Below, in pieces: positions 12,214 to 24,640 of a DNA stretch of 64,000 nucleotides. The notes beneath the pieces were generated by a model. The model searched no databases. It was not told the DNA's origin and saw only the letters and a list, made by a program, of their open reading frames with translations. A program made the translations under genes and the position numbers. Each line of letters starts with the position of its first letter. The first letter of the stretch is position 1. Where the stretch lies: positions 78,211,176-78,275,175 of the forward strand of contig NC_092355.1 of NCBI RefSeq assembly GCF_963676685.1, read 5' to 3'. The DNA comes from Mytilus edulis. Lineage: Eukaryota; Mollusca; Bivalvia; Mytilida; Mytilidae.

Positions 12214-13256
12214 GGTCTTTCCACCAGTAAGGATCTTTTTTATATGAAAATATTAAAATTCGATTTTAAATGTCAATTTTAGCGTCAAATGACAGCTTAT
12301 TGAACGCTGATTCCAAAAATGTATGGTTTCTATACAAAAAGATATAAATAAGGAGATCATTTTTTACTTCCGGTTTAAAAGATGTTACTTTCGGTATGTT
12401 TTGATAGTTTACTTGACACTGATTCCAAAAATAGATGATTCTATATACTTTTACAATAAATTAGTACAAAAAATGGCTACTTCCGGTTTACAAAAGATCA
12501 CTTCCGGTTGGATTTTTCAAGGTCACATTGCTTGCAATCTTTTGCCAAAAGTCCCATGGCTTTTCATGTATATTTAAGAGGAAAAAGCAAAGGTCAAAAT
12601 CTAGAACGTTAAATTTACCTATGACCTTGAGCTCAATTTCAATGTCATCAACCAAGGACCTCAATTCAAAAGATTCTAGGCCTCTACTTTATATTGTTAA
12701 TGAGTTATATTACCATTCAACTAATATTAGATATAAAAGGGGGCAAAACTCGCATTAAATGTTACGTACCCTTTTAAGTAAAATTTACATGTTACGACAT
12801 GTCGCAACTAACAATTGTCTGAAAATATTTTGTCGATATCTTGTATGATTTCTGAAAATAAGAGATAACAAGCCAAAATCAAAAATTTGAACATGACCTT
12901 GACCTATGACCTTGACCTCATTTTCATACTTTTTTACCAAGGGCCTCAAATCAAAAGACCCTATGCCTCTATCACTTATGGTTTTCCAGTTGCAAATTTA
13001 TTTCATTTATTTCAAGAGGAGGAGATCTGATAACAAGAAAACCAGTGTTTTGGGAGATAACTCTTACAAAGAAAAGTGTTCGGTTAAACAGGGTCAGTTT
13101 CAAATGCGTAAAGACTGTATGATATCATATACAAAAAAACTAAGCGACATCTTTTGAAACATTTTTACACCGCCAGAGAAAAATTAGGCGGAAGAAAAAA
13201 AAAATAATAAAAAAAAAAATAATCAGAACAAATCCACCAGGAAAGGTGGAAAGACC
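12214..13256. mobile_element. Non-autonomous element with 12-bp TIRs
   Basis: GGTCTTTCCACC at 12214-12225 is exactly inverted as GGTGGAAAGACC at 13245-13256. The interior holds repeated ACTTCCGGTTT segments (12365-12510), two related blocks containing CCTTGACC and a CCAAGGRCCTCAA phrase (12620-12720 and 12895-12985), and a poly-A-rich stretch before the right end. I see no transposase. Target duplications are not clear. Confidence 0.7.
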
Positions 13257-14455
13257 TAATAAATTAACAAAGAACTACTATATATAAAGCTAGCAGTTAC
13301 TGCCATACGCCAGCTCCAGACCTCAATTCATGAAACTGATTGCAAGGTTATGTCTTCATTATGCACACTCTCTCTCTGTTGTATTTATTGCTAATTTATT
13401 TCGGAACATTCATGAAATATGCGTCACTGGCAACAACAAATCGATAATTTAAAATAGGTTGTTTACGTACAAATTACGAAGAAATTTAGGATTCAACTCC
13501 CTCGGACAAAGTAGCCCTTATAGATGGATTTGGTATGTTTAACTTCACTTTGACCAAACACCTCTTCAATTGTTTTCGGTTCTTATTTTTCTTGACTTTC
13601 AATGTCAGTTTTCAGCGTTCCGTTGTTGAATTATTACTTAAAATTCAGCGTTTTACATTGTACTGGTTTTTCGAGAGCAACATTGGTGTACGGCCAAATA
13701 TGGAAAAATCCATCATGCAGCTGACACTGTGCCTTCTCTTTACACGCCCCTTTCTGACTGGATGTACCTGTGTTCTTTTAGTCGATTGTCGTACGATAAT
13801 TTAAAAATGTTCAAATGACAAAATGCAAAATGCAAAACGGAACAAAAATATCCCTTATTACATAAAAATCCCTTTCCTTTTATTTACTATTTAAAAACAG
13901 TGGTTGATTTCGGACCCATAATGGAGCTACACAAATGTACGTATATGATAACCAGTCCAAACGTTGTCTATAAGGGAGCAACCATTTAACTTTAAAAGTG
14001 GGGTGTTGTTGTTTTGCAACAAGCGCGAACAATTTTATTAAGTTTATCGCTGATATCAATTTTAATTTGAGAAGAATTTTCAATTTTCAAAATTCCGACA
14101 CCTGCAAATAGATAGATGGGCGCTTAATGTAGTACAGCGGCAACTATTACATACATATGAATGCTGAAAATAATGTTTATGGTATATGTTTATATATGAT
14201 ATGAATGGTTTCAACTTTTATAAAACCAGAGCTATAAGTTTGATATAAACGTTTAATTTATTTGGCCTTTGATGACTAATTATCAGTTCCACTCCACATA
14301 AAAAGCAAGCAAATTAAGTTCATGTACGAAAACCTGCATATTTGTATTTCTTTTTTGTTATTTCGATTGAAAAGTTCAAACAAAAACTATCCATATTTTA
14401 CTTATACTCTTTGACCTGACAGACAGGAATTAAGATGTCGTAGCAAATTAGCACT
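13257..14455. other. Non-coding stretch, no gene seen
   Basis: Short open frames on both strands (for example 13535-13804) show no domain, splice context or repeat structure I can support. Confidence 0.5.
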
Positions 14456-14458
14456 TGC

Positions 14459-15116
14459 TTTGAATCTAACAAATCGTACAAAAGGCTCACAAGAACAATT
14501 GCTTTGGATCGAACAAATCGTACAAAAGGCTTACATGAACCCTTGCTTTGGATCTAACAAATCGTACAAAAGGCTCACACAAACCCTTGATTTGGACCAA
14601 ACCAATCGTAAAATTGGCTTACATGAACCCTTGCTTTGGATCTTACAAATCGTACAAAAGGCTCACAAGAACAATTGCTTTGGATCGAACAAATCGTACA
14701 AAAGGCTTACATGAACCCTTGCTTTGGATCTAACAAATCGTACAAAAGGCTCACACAAACCCTTGATTTGGACCAAACCAATCGTAAAATTGGCTTACAT
14801 GAACCCTTGCTTTGGATCTTACAAATCGTACAAAAGGCTCACACGAACCCTTGCTTTGGATCAAACCAATCGTACAAAAGGCTCACATAAACCCTTGCTT
14901 TGGATCTTACAAATCGTACAAAAGGCTCACACGAATCCTTGCTTTGGATCGAACTAATCGTACAAAAGGCTCACACAAACCCTTGCTTTGGGTCGAACCA
15001 ATCGTACAAAAGACTCACACGAACCCTTACTTTGGATTGAACCAATCGTACAAAAGGCTCACACGACCCCTTGCTTTGGGTCGAACCAGTCATACAAAAG
15101 GCTCACACGAACCGTT
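14459..15116. repeat. 44-bp satellite with 176-bp higher-order repeat
   Basis: The unit is built on AATCGTACAAAAGGCTCACA plus CCCTTGCTTTGGATC. About 15 units are present. Positions 14460-14635 and 14636-14811 are nearly identical, giving a four-unit (176-bp) block duplicated in tandem, while the later units are more regular single-unit repeats with scattered changes. Open frames across it are repeat artefacts. Confidence 0.93.
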
Positions 15117-15329
15117 GCGTAACGAACCTAGGTATCAGTACTCTTTCAAAAGGTAGCGTACATTACTGTCAAAGTTAAACCTATTTAAAGGACCACCTAA
15201 CAAGAATTAAACATAACTTCCTTATTCATTGGACACGCAAACGTACCATTGATTATAACATTTGAAGGATCCAGTCATGTTGCCTAGATATAAATTATTT
15301 TTCTGAATGTGACCTACCGAATTAGACTT

Positions 15330-15590
15330 ATTACCAGATGTGTACTAACATGAGCTACATGACGGATGCCAAATGTGGAGTAGGATCTGTTAATCCTTCC
15401 AGGGCACATGAGATCAACCTCAGTTTTTTATGGGGTTGCTCAGTCTTTAGTTTTCTATTTTGTTTTTATGTAAGTTATTATTTGTTTGTTGGTCTTTTCT
15501 TTTTTAGCCATGGCGTTGTCAGTTTGTTTTTGGCTTATATATATATATGAGTTTGAATGTCCCTCTGGTATCTTTCGCCTCTCTTTTATT
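15330..15590 (+). mobile_element. 3' tail of a retroelement, solo copy
   Basis: It carries the blocks ATGACGGATGCC, CTTCCAGGGCACATGAGATC, AGCCATGGCGTTGTCAGTTT and CCCTCTGGTATCTTTCGCC. The same order is seen at 45650-45875 and, in part, immediately behind the reverse-transcriptase fragment at 57450-57680. It is therefore a 5'-truncated insertion of that family. Confidence 0.75.
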
Positions 15591-15909
15591 GATTTATTTC
15601 CATCTACACTAAAACAACAATTTAGGCACAAATCATTCGTCTTTTTTTTTAGGTATAGTTAAACATTGTTCATTAAAAAAATTATTTAAAAAAGTAAACA
15701 ACATTGACATGACATAGTATGCGTAGTAAAGACGGAAAATTAGCATCTATCTAGAGTACTATTTGTAGTAGCAGGCGCCTTCCGGAGTGTCATTGAACTT
15801 ATAGACAGGACATTTTTTTTGCCCTCCTCCTTATTTCAAAATCCCTTATTTTTTGTTTTCTTTTAATTGTAACTATTTTTTGTGTTTTTCTGTGTTGTAC
15901 TTCCATAAA

Positions 15910-16112
15910 TGAGGGGGGATAGGACCTTTATCGGGACTCCGGGATCGGGTGTTTTTTAATTTCGGGATTTCGGGATTGACCCTTTCGGGATCCGGGAATT
16001 CTTTTTTTCGGATTTGGGGACGTCGGGATTTACTTTATTTAAATTCGGGATTTCGGGATTTCGTGTTTTAAGCTCGTGATTTCGGGATCAGGACCCCTCC
16101 TATCCCCCCTCA
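15910..16112. mobile_element. Miniature inverted-repeat element
   Basis: TGAGGGGGGATAGGA at 15910 is inverted as TCCTATCCCCCCTCA ending at 16112, flanked by TAAA on both sides (15906-15909 and 16113-16116). The interior is a purine-biased run of imperfect TTCGGGATTTCGGGATT repeats. It is non-coding. The superfamily is not determined. Confidence 0.8.
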
Positions 16113-17553
16113 TAAATTTTCTACAAACAACGTTTGTTTATGATTTATATTAATATCAATTGCTAGTTTTTTGTCGACAGCGGTCACTAATATTTATTTG
16201 TATCAGTATTGCCGATTGACGACCAAATGTCAGATTTTTTCGTCATTTTTTCTATGTGATCTTCATACTGCAAATCGAATAATGTTTTGGAACGCAACAT
16301 TTTTTGTTTTCTTTCAAGAAAACTGTTTACATGATCACATTTAGTACTAGTACATTGGACAATTCAAGGTCATTTAATCTCATTACGAAATCCCATTACG
16401 AAATTGTTTACAGCATTTTTGTTTACCATATAAGACTATGGAGCAGTCGGGGCGAGTCCAGGATTTTTCAAACGAGGGGTCGGCTTTATTTCAGAAAACG
16501 GAATCTATCTACTACCGACGAGCGGAAACAGACCTTTACGCTATATAGGAATCTGCGATTGTTGTTCTCTAGACAGCAAAACTTTAAACTGAAAAAAATC
16601 CTATCAGAAAATTTTCCGGAAACAAGTCCTGAAACGAGTTGTATATTATGCATAGTAGATAGTTTCCCGCCGCCTGTCAAAGTTTGTTTCCTGAAACGAT
16701 TGTGAAAGAAATGGTAAGAATAGACGTTTTTGTCAAACATACTCAAAGATATATCAAATATGTTGTGTATACACACAGAGATGTGTTAGAATAAGACGTG
16801 CAAGTTGAAATTCTGGTCCCAGCTGGTGCAGTGGTGGTCCTAGTTGGTATCGGGACCGTTCGCCCAAACAGAGACATATATACATGTATATATGTCTCTG
16901 GCCCAAACAACAGTAAAAATATACCAAGGACTTGTATAGTAGACTATACAAATCCTTGAATATACACATGTAATACTAAATAGTCATAGTTTTACTTTAC
17001 AAGCAGTGGTGAATCCACTGACTGCATAAGAGGGGGCCGACTTCCAGTCATGCTCCAGTGATTCCCTAACTAACCAAGTTTTTCCCACAAAAAGGGGGGA
17101 GTATGGACCCCATGCCCTCCTCCCAAATCTGCCTCTAAGTTTTAACTAGTATATCTTTGACTCAGGCCCGTAGCCAGGAATTCCCAAAGGGGGGGAAATG
17201 GACTTTGGACTTGCAAACTCAACTTTAACAGTCACAATTCAAACAGAACCTTGAGTTTAACAGTGCTTGTATTTGTTTTCAAGATAAGGGTATGTTTGAC
17301 TACCCAATAGGGTCTTTCACGTGACGGTCTGTACAGAGACAGTTCACAAATTGTACAGGGTATCAATGGCACTGGCTACAATTACCTTGAAACCAAGTGA
17401 CATATAATACTGTATAGCTATTGTTACGTCGGACATTAACTCTCGTAATGCTAGGCTTGGTTAGTAAGTGATTAATTACAAATGTAACAATACTTAGGTT
17501 GTGTTATTGTTATGTTAGATATTAAAATTCAAACCAACTTGATTCTGATTTTT
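16113..17553. other. Non-coding stretch with a long palindrome, no gene seen
   Basis: It contains a perfect 32-bp palindrome (16869-16900, listed separately) and fragments near 17000-17130 and 17165-17210 with G-rich runs of the 'gggggaaatgg' kind that resemble MITE ends. The open frame at 16304-16705 has no domain or splice context that supports a gene. Confidence 0.45.
16869..16900. repeat. Perfect 32-bp palindrome
   Basis: Each half is CAGAGACATATATACA, with no spacer, so the 32 bases equal their own reverse complement. GCCCAAACA lies just outside on the left and recurs just outside on the right (16902 onward). Confidence 0.95.
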
Positions 17554-18714
17554 GGGTACCACGATTTCCCGCGAAATACGAGAAAACGTAACATCCCGAA
17601 AACAAGATGATATATCCTGAGAAAAGAAATTTTAATGGTGTTTTAGGTGTTTTTTTGCTTCAATTAGTGTTACAGCATACAATGATTAAGGGTTATGGCG
17701 TTCATAATTAATAAAAGTACACAGAATCTTCAGAAAATCATTTTTTATGTCTTGTATGCAAATTTCTTGTTGAAAACAATATGGCGGACGTTATATATTG
17801 TAAGGTAGATAACTCGACTTGAAAGTAAAGTAATGTAGTACTGTTGGCTCACTGAGGATTTTGTGTTGTAGGATTTCGGCAATTTATTTGTGATCTGGTA
17901 CATTTGTATTATGATCTAATTGTGATAATATCAAACAAACCATACAATTATTTAAAGTCCAAAATAAGATATATACAAAATTTGCCATCTTTTTTTTTCC
18001 TTAAAATTTTTATACATGTGCATTCTCTATTATTTGTTCCCTAAATGTCAACATCTTTCTGTATAATAAACATTGGAAATAGTGTCCATGGTGTACCCTT
18101 TATAAAAATCATTTTTTGAAAACATTTCCTTAACTTTGAATAATGAAACATATTGATTATAGAAACATGCACCAGTAAAAACATATAGAATAGGGGAATG
18201 GAGCACTTATTTCGTAACTGAATCTTAAAATACACCTTATAAAATCATTGGTGTTATTGTCAATGGTGAGACTATTTTGATAGGAATAAACTTAACGCTT
18301 GCCCAGTCGCCCATGGCGACCAGATTTTCAGCTGGGCGAATATATTTTATCATCCTGATCGCCCAGCTGGCGACTGTAAAAAAAATTGAAGTAAATCCCA
18401 TTTGTACCCTTTCCCCCGCGATATTAAGGAAGACTGTTCCCAATAGGAAACCTGTTTGTCTTTTCAAAGCGATATAGTAATAAAGAGAGTATTTCCGAAA
18501 ACCAGCGGATTCAATAAAAATGCAATTTCATTTCAAAAATTCGATTTGAATAAAAACGAGTAATATCTCTAAGTAGTATTCTTTCATATTGTCAAAAGTA
18601 GTAAACCACTATAAAAAGTAACATTACACCATAAAAAATGTTTTTCTCGGGATATATCATCTTGTTTTCGAAATATTACGTTTTTCTCGTATTTCTCAGG
18701 AAATCGTGGTACCG
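17554..18714. mobile_element. Mutator-like non-autonomous element with long TIRs
   Basis: The left end GGGTACCACGATTTCC and the right end, read inverted as CGGTACCACGATTTCC, begin inverted repeats that continue for about 95 bp with a few mismatches, including ACAAGATGATATATCC in both. The 1161-bp element is flanked by the exact 9-bp direct repeat CTGATTTTT (17545-17553 and 18715-18723). Long TIRs with 9-bp duplications are typical of Mutator-like elements (known); the assignment is inferred because no transposase is present. The interior has an 11-bp inverted repeat, CAGCTGGGCGA/TCGCCCAGCTG (about 18331-18371). Confidence 0.85.
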
Positions 18715-18723
18715 CTGATTTTT

Positions 18724-20029
18724 ATTTTTTTTGCTGAATTGTCCGATATATTCTCGATAAAAATGACAATAGTTATTTAGTTATTATTGTTTTTATTAGT
18801 ATTTTTATTATTTTTATTCAACAACAAATAATATTATAATATTGGTCAAATAGTTTTTTTTAAAGTATTTATTGTTTTAATATATGTTCTTCAAGATAAC
18901 AGTTTAGTTATGCCAAAGGTTAAGAACATAGTTCAATGGTTCCATGTTTAGAAGAAAAGTATTCAATTATATGAATTTAACTGCAGCATCACTTGTTTGT
19001 GATGGCTGTCTTTAATTGTTCCACCTGACCAAAAATTTGTAAAACATGCACCAAAAGCACATACTGGATGTACTGAAGCTGCCATTGAACAACAACATGA
19101 GCAATGAATACTATAAAAGAAAAACAAATGACATGTGGTATCCATTTATGACACAAAATCAGTACATGCACAGCAAAAAATCACACACGAATAGCAAAGG
19201 AACAGTGCTCTTATTGCTGTTCTTAATCTGAAAGTTACAGTCAGTCAAAGGTAATACTTGTACAACATTTTTTTTTGTACAAGTAAAAGTAAATAATATA
19301 TACTTATATAAGTTAATAATAATGTTTGAATAATCTACACTTAATTTTCTCAAAAATTTACTTGTAAAAGTATTTTTTTTCCTAATCCCACAACAATTCT
19401 CCAGTTTTGAGATGTAAAAACATGACTTTAACAATTATTCTCAGGTTAGCTCATAATTTTTGTTTAACTTTCAATGTTTCGTCTCATTGATTCAACAAAG
19501 AAACTGATTGCCCAAAGGGCAAGGCCTTCAAAAATTGCCCCTTGGGGGCTTGTAAATGAGCAGTGCTCTTAAGATAACAGACAAATGAGATTTTAATTGG
19601 CCATGAAATTACTTAAATGATTAGTAAAGACATCTGCAAAGGACAGACAATTAAAAATTCTATTAAAGCAAAGAAGTCCTAAAAATTAAAGAGTATCATG
19701 ATAAATCATCTCATCTGGGCCCACAACAAACTCAGCCTTTTTCATATTCGGCATTAGAAAATCGAGACTATAACAAAATTCGTAATTATACTTTTTGCTA
19801 TTAAGACTCCTGAACAAAGTTTTTGCTCAGTTCTTATTATTTTTCTTCTTGTGATCTATTTAGGCGTATTTTGAGGGGCCAACAGAAGGGATGAATTTAC
19901 TATGTCTATAGAATCCTATGGGATTTTTTTTAAAATTTTCAAATGACTATAACTTGAAAACAGTAAGTGACAAACACACATGGTTTTCAGTAATGATCAC
20001 AGGACCAGAAAACAAATCAAATTAAATTT
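18724..20029. other. Non-coding stretch, no gene seen
   Basis: AT-rich, with a poly-T/A patch (18720-18850). Short minus-strand frames at 18963-19171 overlap one another and show no domain. A GCCC/GGGC-rich patch at 19510-19555 is unexplained. Confidence 0.45.
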
Positions 20030-21112
20030 AGGTTGAGTCCATGGGTTCACCCCACCCAACCCCTTATGTTTGAGAACTTAAAAACAGTCAAGATCCCCAC
20101 CCCTAAACCATATATATGTTTACATTGTATATGGTACAATAAAACAAATCAAATGAAATAAGGTGAGTCCCCTGGGGTCAATCCCACCCCTTGTTGTTTG
20201 TGAACTTGTTAACCATTGAGATCCCCACCTATAAACCATATATATTTTTATTCAGTACAATAAAACAAATCAAATGAAATAAAAGGCGAGTCCCCTGGGG
20301 TCACTCCCACCCCCTTGTTGTTCGAGAACTTGTTAACAGTTGAGATCCCCTCCCATTAACCCTATATATTTTTGTATGGGACAATGAAATAAATGAAATG
20401 AAATAGGAACTCCAGAGGGGTCAGTCACCCAACCCATTTCTTTTTGAAAACTTGTAAACAATCGAGATCCCCACCCCTAAACCATATTTATTTTTGTTTA
20501 TGGCAACAAAACAAATCAAATGAAATAAAGTAGGAGTCAGGTCAGCTCCACCCCCTCATGTATGAGAACTTGGAAACGGTCAAGATCCCCACCTCTAAAC
20601 CATATATTTTTTTGTATGGGGCAACAAAACAAATCAAATAAAATAAAATGGGAGTCCCTTTGGGTCAGCCCCACCCCACCCCTCTTGTTTGAGAACTTGG
20701 AAATGGTCAAGATCCCCTACCCTTAACCATATATATCATTGTACTGGACAATAAAACAAATCAAATAAAATAGAAGGCCAGTCCCCAGGTGTCACTCACA
20801 CCCCCTTGTTGTTTGAGAACTGGTAAACGGTTGAGATCTCCACCCTTTAACCATATATATTTTTGTATGGGACAATACAATAAATCAAATGAAATATAGA
20901 AGAAGTCCACAGAGGTGACCCCACCGCCTTCTTTTTGAAAATTTGTATATGGTTGTGATCCCCTACCCTTAACCATATATATTCGTGTATTGGATAATAA
21001 AACAAATCCGATGAAATAAAAGGCTAGTCCCCTAGGGTCACTCTTACCCCTATCTCCTGCCTGTTTGAGAACTTGTAAACTGTCTAGATCCCCACCCCTG
21101 AATCATGAATAT
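20030..21112. repeat. Satellite of about 124 bp, nine to ten units
   Basis: Each unit contains GAGATCCCCACCC, then AACCATATATATTTTTGTAT, then ACAAATCAAATGAAAT and a GAGTCCC...GGTCA block. The GATCCCC motif recurs near 20090, 20218, 20341, 20465, 20583, 20711, 20834, 20957 and 21087. Units are moderately diverged. It is non-coding. Confidence 0.93.
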
Positions 21113-22034
21113 TGCTGTACATGATTTCAAGAAGATTTGAATGACATACAGGTGTAATACCTAGACGTCACTTGCACATATCACTTTACTAGACCAGACA
21201 AATTTGTATTGGACTTTGCATAATGTCAGGCGACCGTGGGAATGACTAATTTTGAGCACTTTGTTTGGGAGACTTCGTAACAGCATCCTGTTACAATTAT
21301 TTCTTTTATAAAGTTGTTTTTATAAGTAGGAAAAAAAAGTTAACAACGCAATCTACACGACAAGTTACTTGTCACAAGCTAAACAAGTATATACATGTTC
21401 AGAAATGATTCAACTGATATTTATCTGAAACTGAATTTGAGCTATTTTATATTTTCAGTTTAAAGATCTACTGTCCATTTTTATTTGATTCAAGTCCAGT
21501 CAATGTATTACTTAGAAATGGTAAGTGAACATTATAGTCAAATTGTTTTGGAATGTTTGGTTATTTATTTTATCAAATGAAATTCAGAAATAGATTTTGT
21601 CCGCACCATATCTAAATGTGATTTGAAATTATTCAAGCTACTCTTCCAATCTTTCCATGAGTGATTTTCTTCACTTTGATTTTAATTCTTTTTAAACAAG
21701 ATTAACATTTTGCACTCATCTACTTGTTAAATAAATTGGAAACAAAAAATAACATGACATAATTACAAAATTAATTGCATTTGGGAGTCCAAACTAAACA
21801 AAACATTGCACTCATTACATTGTGAGTTGCTTAAATAATAAGAGTTTTTAACGAGTCACTTGTGGTGTAGGAATGAAAGATTAGATGTTAATGTCAATCA
21901 ATGAAAGAGGCCAACATTGTATTCAACCAATGTAAACTTTGTACTTATTATTGAGCAACATAAGTGTCACATGTGGAGCTCCTATACAGCCCTCAACTTT
22001 TGATGGATTCCCTGTTGCCAAGTCTTTAATTGTT
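21113..22034. other. Non-coding stretch with one candidate exon
   Basis: No coding gene is seen. A short segment with acceptor- and donor-like edges (21459-21520) is listed separately. Confidence 0.45.
21459..21520 (+). other. Candidate non-coding exon, low confidence
   Basis: It is bounded by TATATTTTCAG on the left and ATG/GTAAGTGA on the right, both good splice-site matches. It shares a CAAGTCCAGTCAATGT-type phrase with the similarly bounded segment at 22567-22615. These could be duplicated 5' exons of an unidentified transcript or of the downstream Roco gene, or chance. Confidence 0.2.
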
Positions 22035-22480
22035 ATGCCCCACCTACGACAGTAGAGGGGCATTATGTTTTCTGGTCTGTGCATCCTTCCGTCTATCCTT
22101 CAGTCCGTCCGTTCAGGTTAAAGTTTTTGATCAAGGTAGTTTTTAATGAAGTTGAAGTCCAATCAACTTGAAACTTAGTTCACATGTGCTCTATGATATG
22201 AACTTTCTAATTTTAATGCCAAATTAGAATTTTGACCCCAATTTCACGGATCACTGAACATAGAAAATGATAGTGCAAATTTCAGGTTAAAAGTGTTTGG
22301 TCAAGGTAGTTTTTGATGAAGTTGAAGTCTTATATCAACTTGTAACTTAGTATACATGTTCCCTGTGATCTTTCTAATTTAAATGCAAAATTAGAGTTTT
22401 TATCCCATATTTACGGTCCACTAAACACAGAAAATGATAGTGTGAGTGGGGCATCTGTGTACTATGGACACATTCTTGTT
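22035..22480 (+). mobile_element. Hairpin-capped repeat, GGGGCAT type
   Basis: The left end forms a stem in which ATGCCCC (22035-22041) pairs with GGGGCAT (22057-22063) around an inner CTAC/GTAG stem. Then comes a CCGTC/GTCCG-rich stretch (22083-22116) and the body phrase GGTTAAAGTTTTTGATCAAG. A body segment is repeated internally (22120-22260 and 22285-22440). It ends near ACACATTCTTGTT. Related copies are at 33676-33932 and 50655-50915. Confidence 0.75.
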
Positions 22481-22566
22481 AATTTTGTGTTTTGTGTACT
22501 GTTGTTTGTCTTTTTTCTTTCTTAGTCATGTTTTTATTTTAAACTTCTATTATTTGTATTTATTAG

Positions 22567-22615
22567 ATCTCTGACCAGTCAATGTGATCCTTGTCCAGTC
22601 AAGTTGTTATTATAG
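22567..22615 (+). other. Candidate non-coding exon, low confidence
   Basis: It is preceded by TTTATTAG and followed by GTAAGTG. It resembles the segment at 21459-21520. There is no evidence of transcription beyond the splice-like edges. Confidence 0.2.
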
Positions 22616-24469
22616 GTAAGTGTACATTATATGTGAAATATATACATGATATAGGATCATTTACTATTGAAAATTAATTTCCAATGTAAAATATTCAAAC
22701 TCTATAAGGGGAGATAATCCACATATAGTTTTTACATTCAAAATACCATAACTCCAATGTTTTTATAGTAAACAAGACACATGACATCATAACAATGTTA
22801 TTTGACTTCAAAGTAGATTAGCTGAACTTAAGTATTGAACTTGTGCTAAAGAAAAATAAAGTGAGATAAATGTCAATGAGACAGCAACCCAACACCAGAG
22901 CTCCAGATAAGAATTCACAAATTGGGGTTTTTACCCACCATTTTCTTGTGTAATTGGGTGATACAGATTTTTAATTGCATTATCAATTCCAATTCACCCC
23001 TCAAGTTAATACAGATTGGGGTTTTCACCACCAAGCTCCTTAATGTATTGGGTTTTTTCATCAACACACTATTAAATATTTAGGCAATATCAACCCCGGA
23101 ATTTTTTCCATTTTAAATATGTTTCTTTCTTTGAATAATATGTGCTATAGCTGTTTTATTTTCTTAATTCACTGACGAGCAATTGTAGGTTTAATTTGTG
23201 TCCCGTTTCAAACTTTCTGCCAGTTTTGTATTTTCTCACAACTTGTGAAAACTGTAAATAACGGACATGTGTATTCCAAGGCACTCGTCTCAGATCTTTT
23301 TTTCTCTTATATACCTTTATATAAAAATTCTGAGAGGAAAGTCTGTGTGTGTATTCACTCATTAACCGTAAAACGAAAAAATATAGTATATTAATTTAAA
23401 CTCTAATTATACTTGAATGTTTTTGTTTTATTCAATTTACATAAATCTGGGTTAAGTTATCCCTTATTAGAACTTTTGGTTTCCAATTACATATCATTTC
23501 ATATTTGATATCATTTGGCCTTTCACATTTTCTGACGGCAACTGATTCAGTTTTTGACGAAGTCCCGTGTTTATTAGCAATGTCTCGTTAAGGTACGCAA
23601 ACACGCCCATGCGTTCGACGGACGCTTCCTAAAAATACTGGCTTAGTGTTGTTATCATCATATCTTTCCCTCACTGTTATTCAAAAGAAGCTGAAAACAT
23701 GTTTCTAATCAATATTTTTATCCGACATTCACTTTCGTTTTAATTCGATGTATGTTATGATAAATCTCGAGCAATTCAAAAACAAGTTGCTTTCTTTAAA
23801 AAAAGAAAAGCAATACATGAACCTACGACCGCTGACTACCGTGTCACCAAAAGATCGTTGCTGAATTTGTGTTTGCTTTTGTATTGAAATAACTGACTGT
23901 AAATAGAAGATGCTAGTTGAAAGTATATGTTTACAGCTTTTATTTGAATGGGCCGATTTGAATAGTCATTTTGAAGCTCAATTATTTTATTTATTACCTG
24001 GGAATGTGCATAATTTTCCCAATTATAAGCATTCGGCAAATTGTCATTTCTCCTAACCGGATGACTTATGCAAATTGCACAAACCTATCACAGTATAAAT
24101 TTTGCTTTATAACCTGGAATTCTGGATGCATTTATTTTATATATCATATCTTTATATTTTGTTTCCTACATGAATGCCTTTATGACCAGCTCGTATTTGA
24201 AGCTGTCTTTACTCATGGTAGATGTTTTATGCGGTGAAACCTGTGACATGCAATTGATTGGGACCTCTTGTGAAGAGACTTATTTTGGTCTCATAAAACA
24301 TCTCAAATTTTAAGGATTTCCTGATTTTACTTTTAAAATCAATTCAAACATTATACAGGGAAACTTAGTTTTGCTGAAGAATTTCTTAGTTCAGAAGTTT
24401 ATGACTACCTGTATACACTTTCAAAATAACCAATTTATATAAAAAGGTATGTAGTTATAAAAATATACC

Positions 24470-24640
24470 AGAATTAAAATGATGTACACCAGACACGAGT
24501 TAAGTCTGCAAAAAAAGCATCAGTGACGCTCTAATGAAAAAAGTTAGAAGGCTAAATACATTGCAAAGTTAAGGAATCTATTCTTTGGGTAGACAATCCT
24601 TAACGTTTCGAAAATGTCAAAGTTTATAATAGGACAGTGA
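24470..24640. repeat. Dispersed bivalve repeat fragment inside the hAT-like element
   Basis: It contains a GTACACCAGACACGAG...CATCAGTGACGCTC phrase, also seen in better form at 59255-59320 (GTACACCAGTCGCGTGTTTC...CATCAGTGACGCT) and at 57930-57990. It is probably a nested insertion. Confidence 0.55.

Noticed and set aside
14460..15156. Overlapping frames with MDLTNRTKGS repeats
   Set aside because: They are generated by the 44/176-bp satellite; frames shift from one unit to the next.
16304..16776. Frames of 133 (+) and 96 (-) codons overlapping each other
   Set aside because: Opposite-strand overlap, no recognisable domain and no splice context.
18963..19171. Overlapping minus-strand frames with Cys-rich or helical peptides
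   Set aside because: Two frames compete over the same bases, with no domain and only a weak acceptor-like site.
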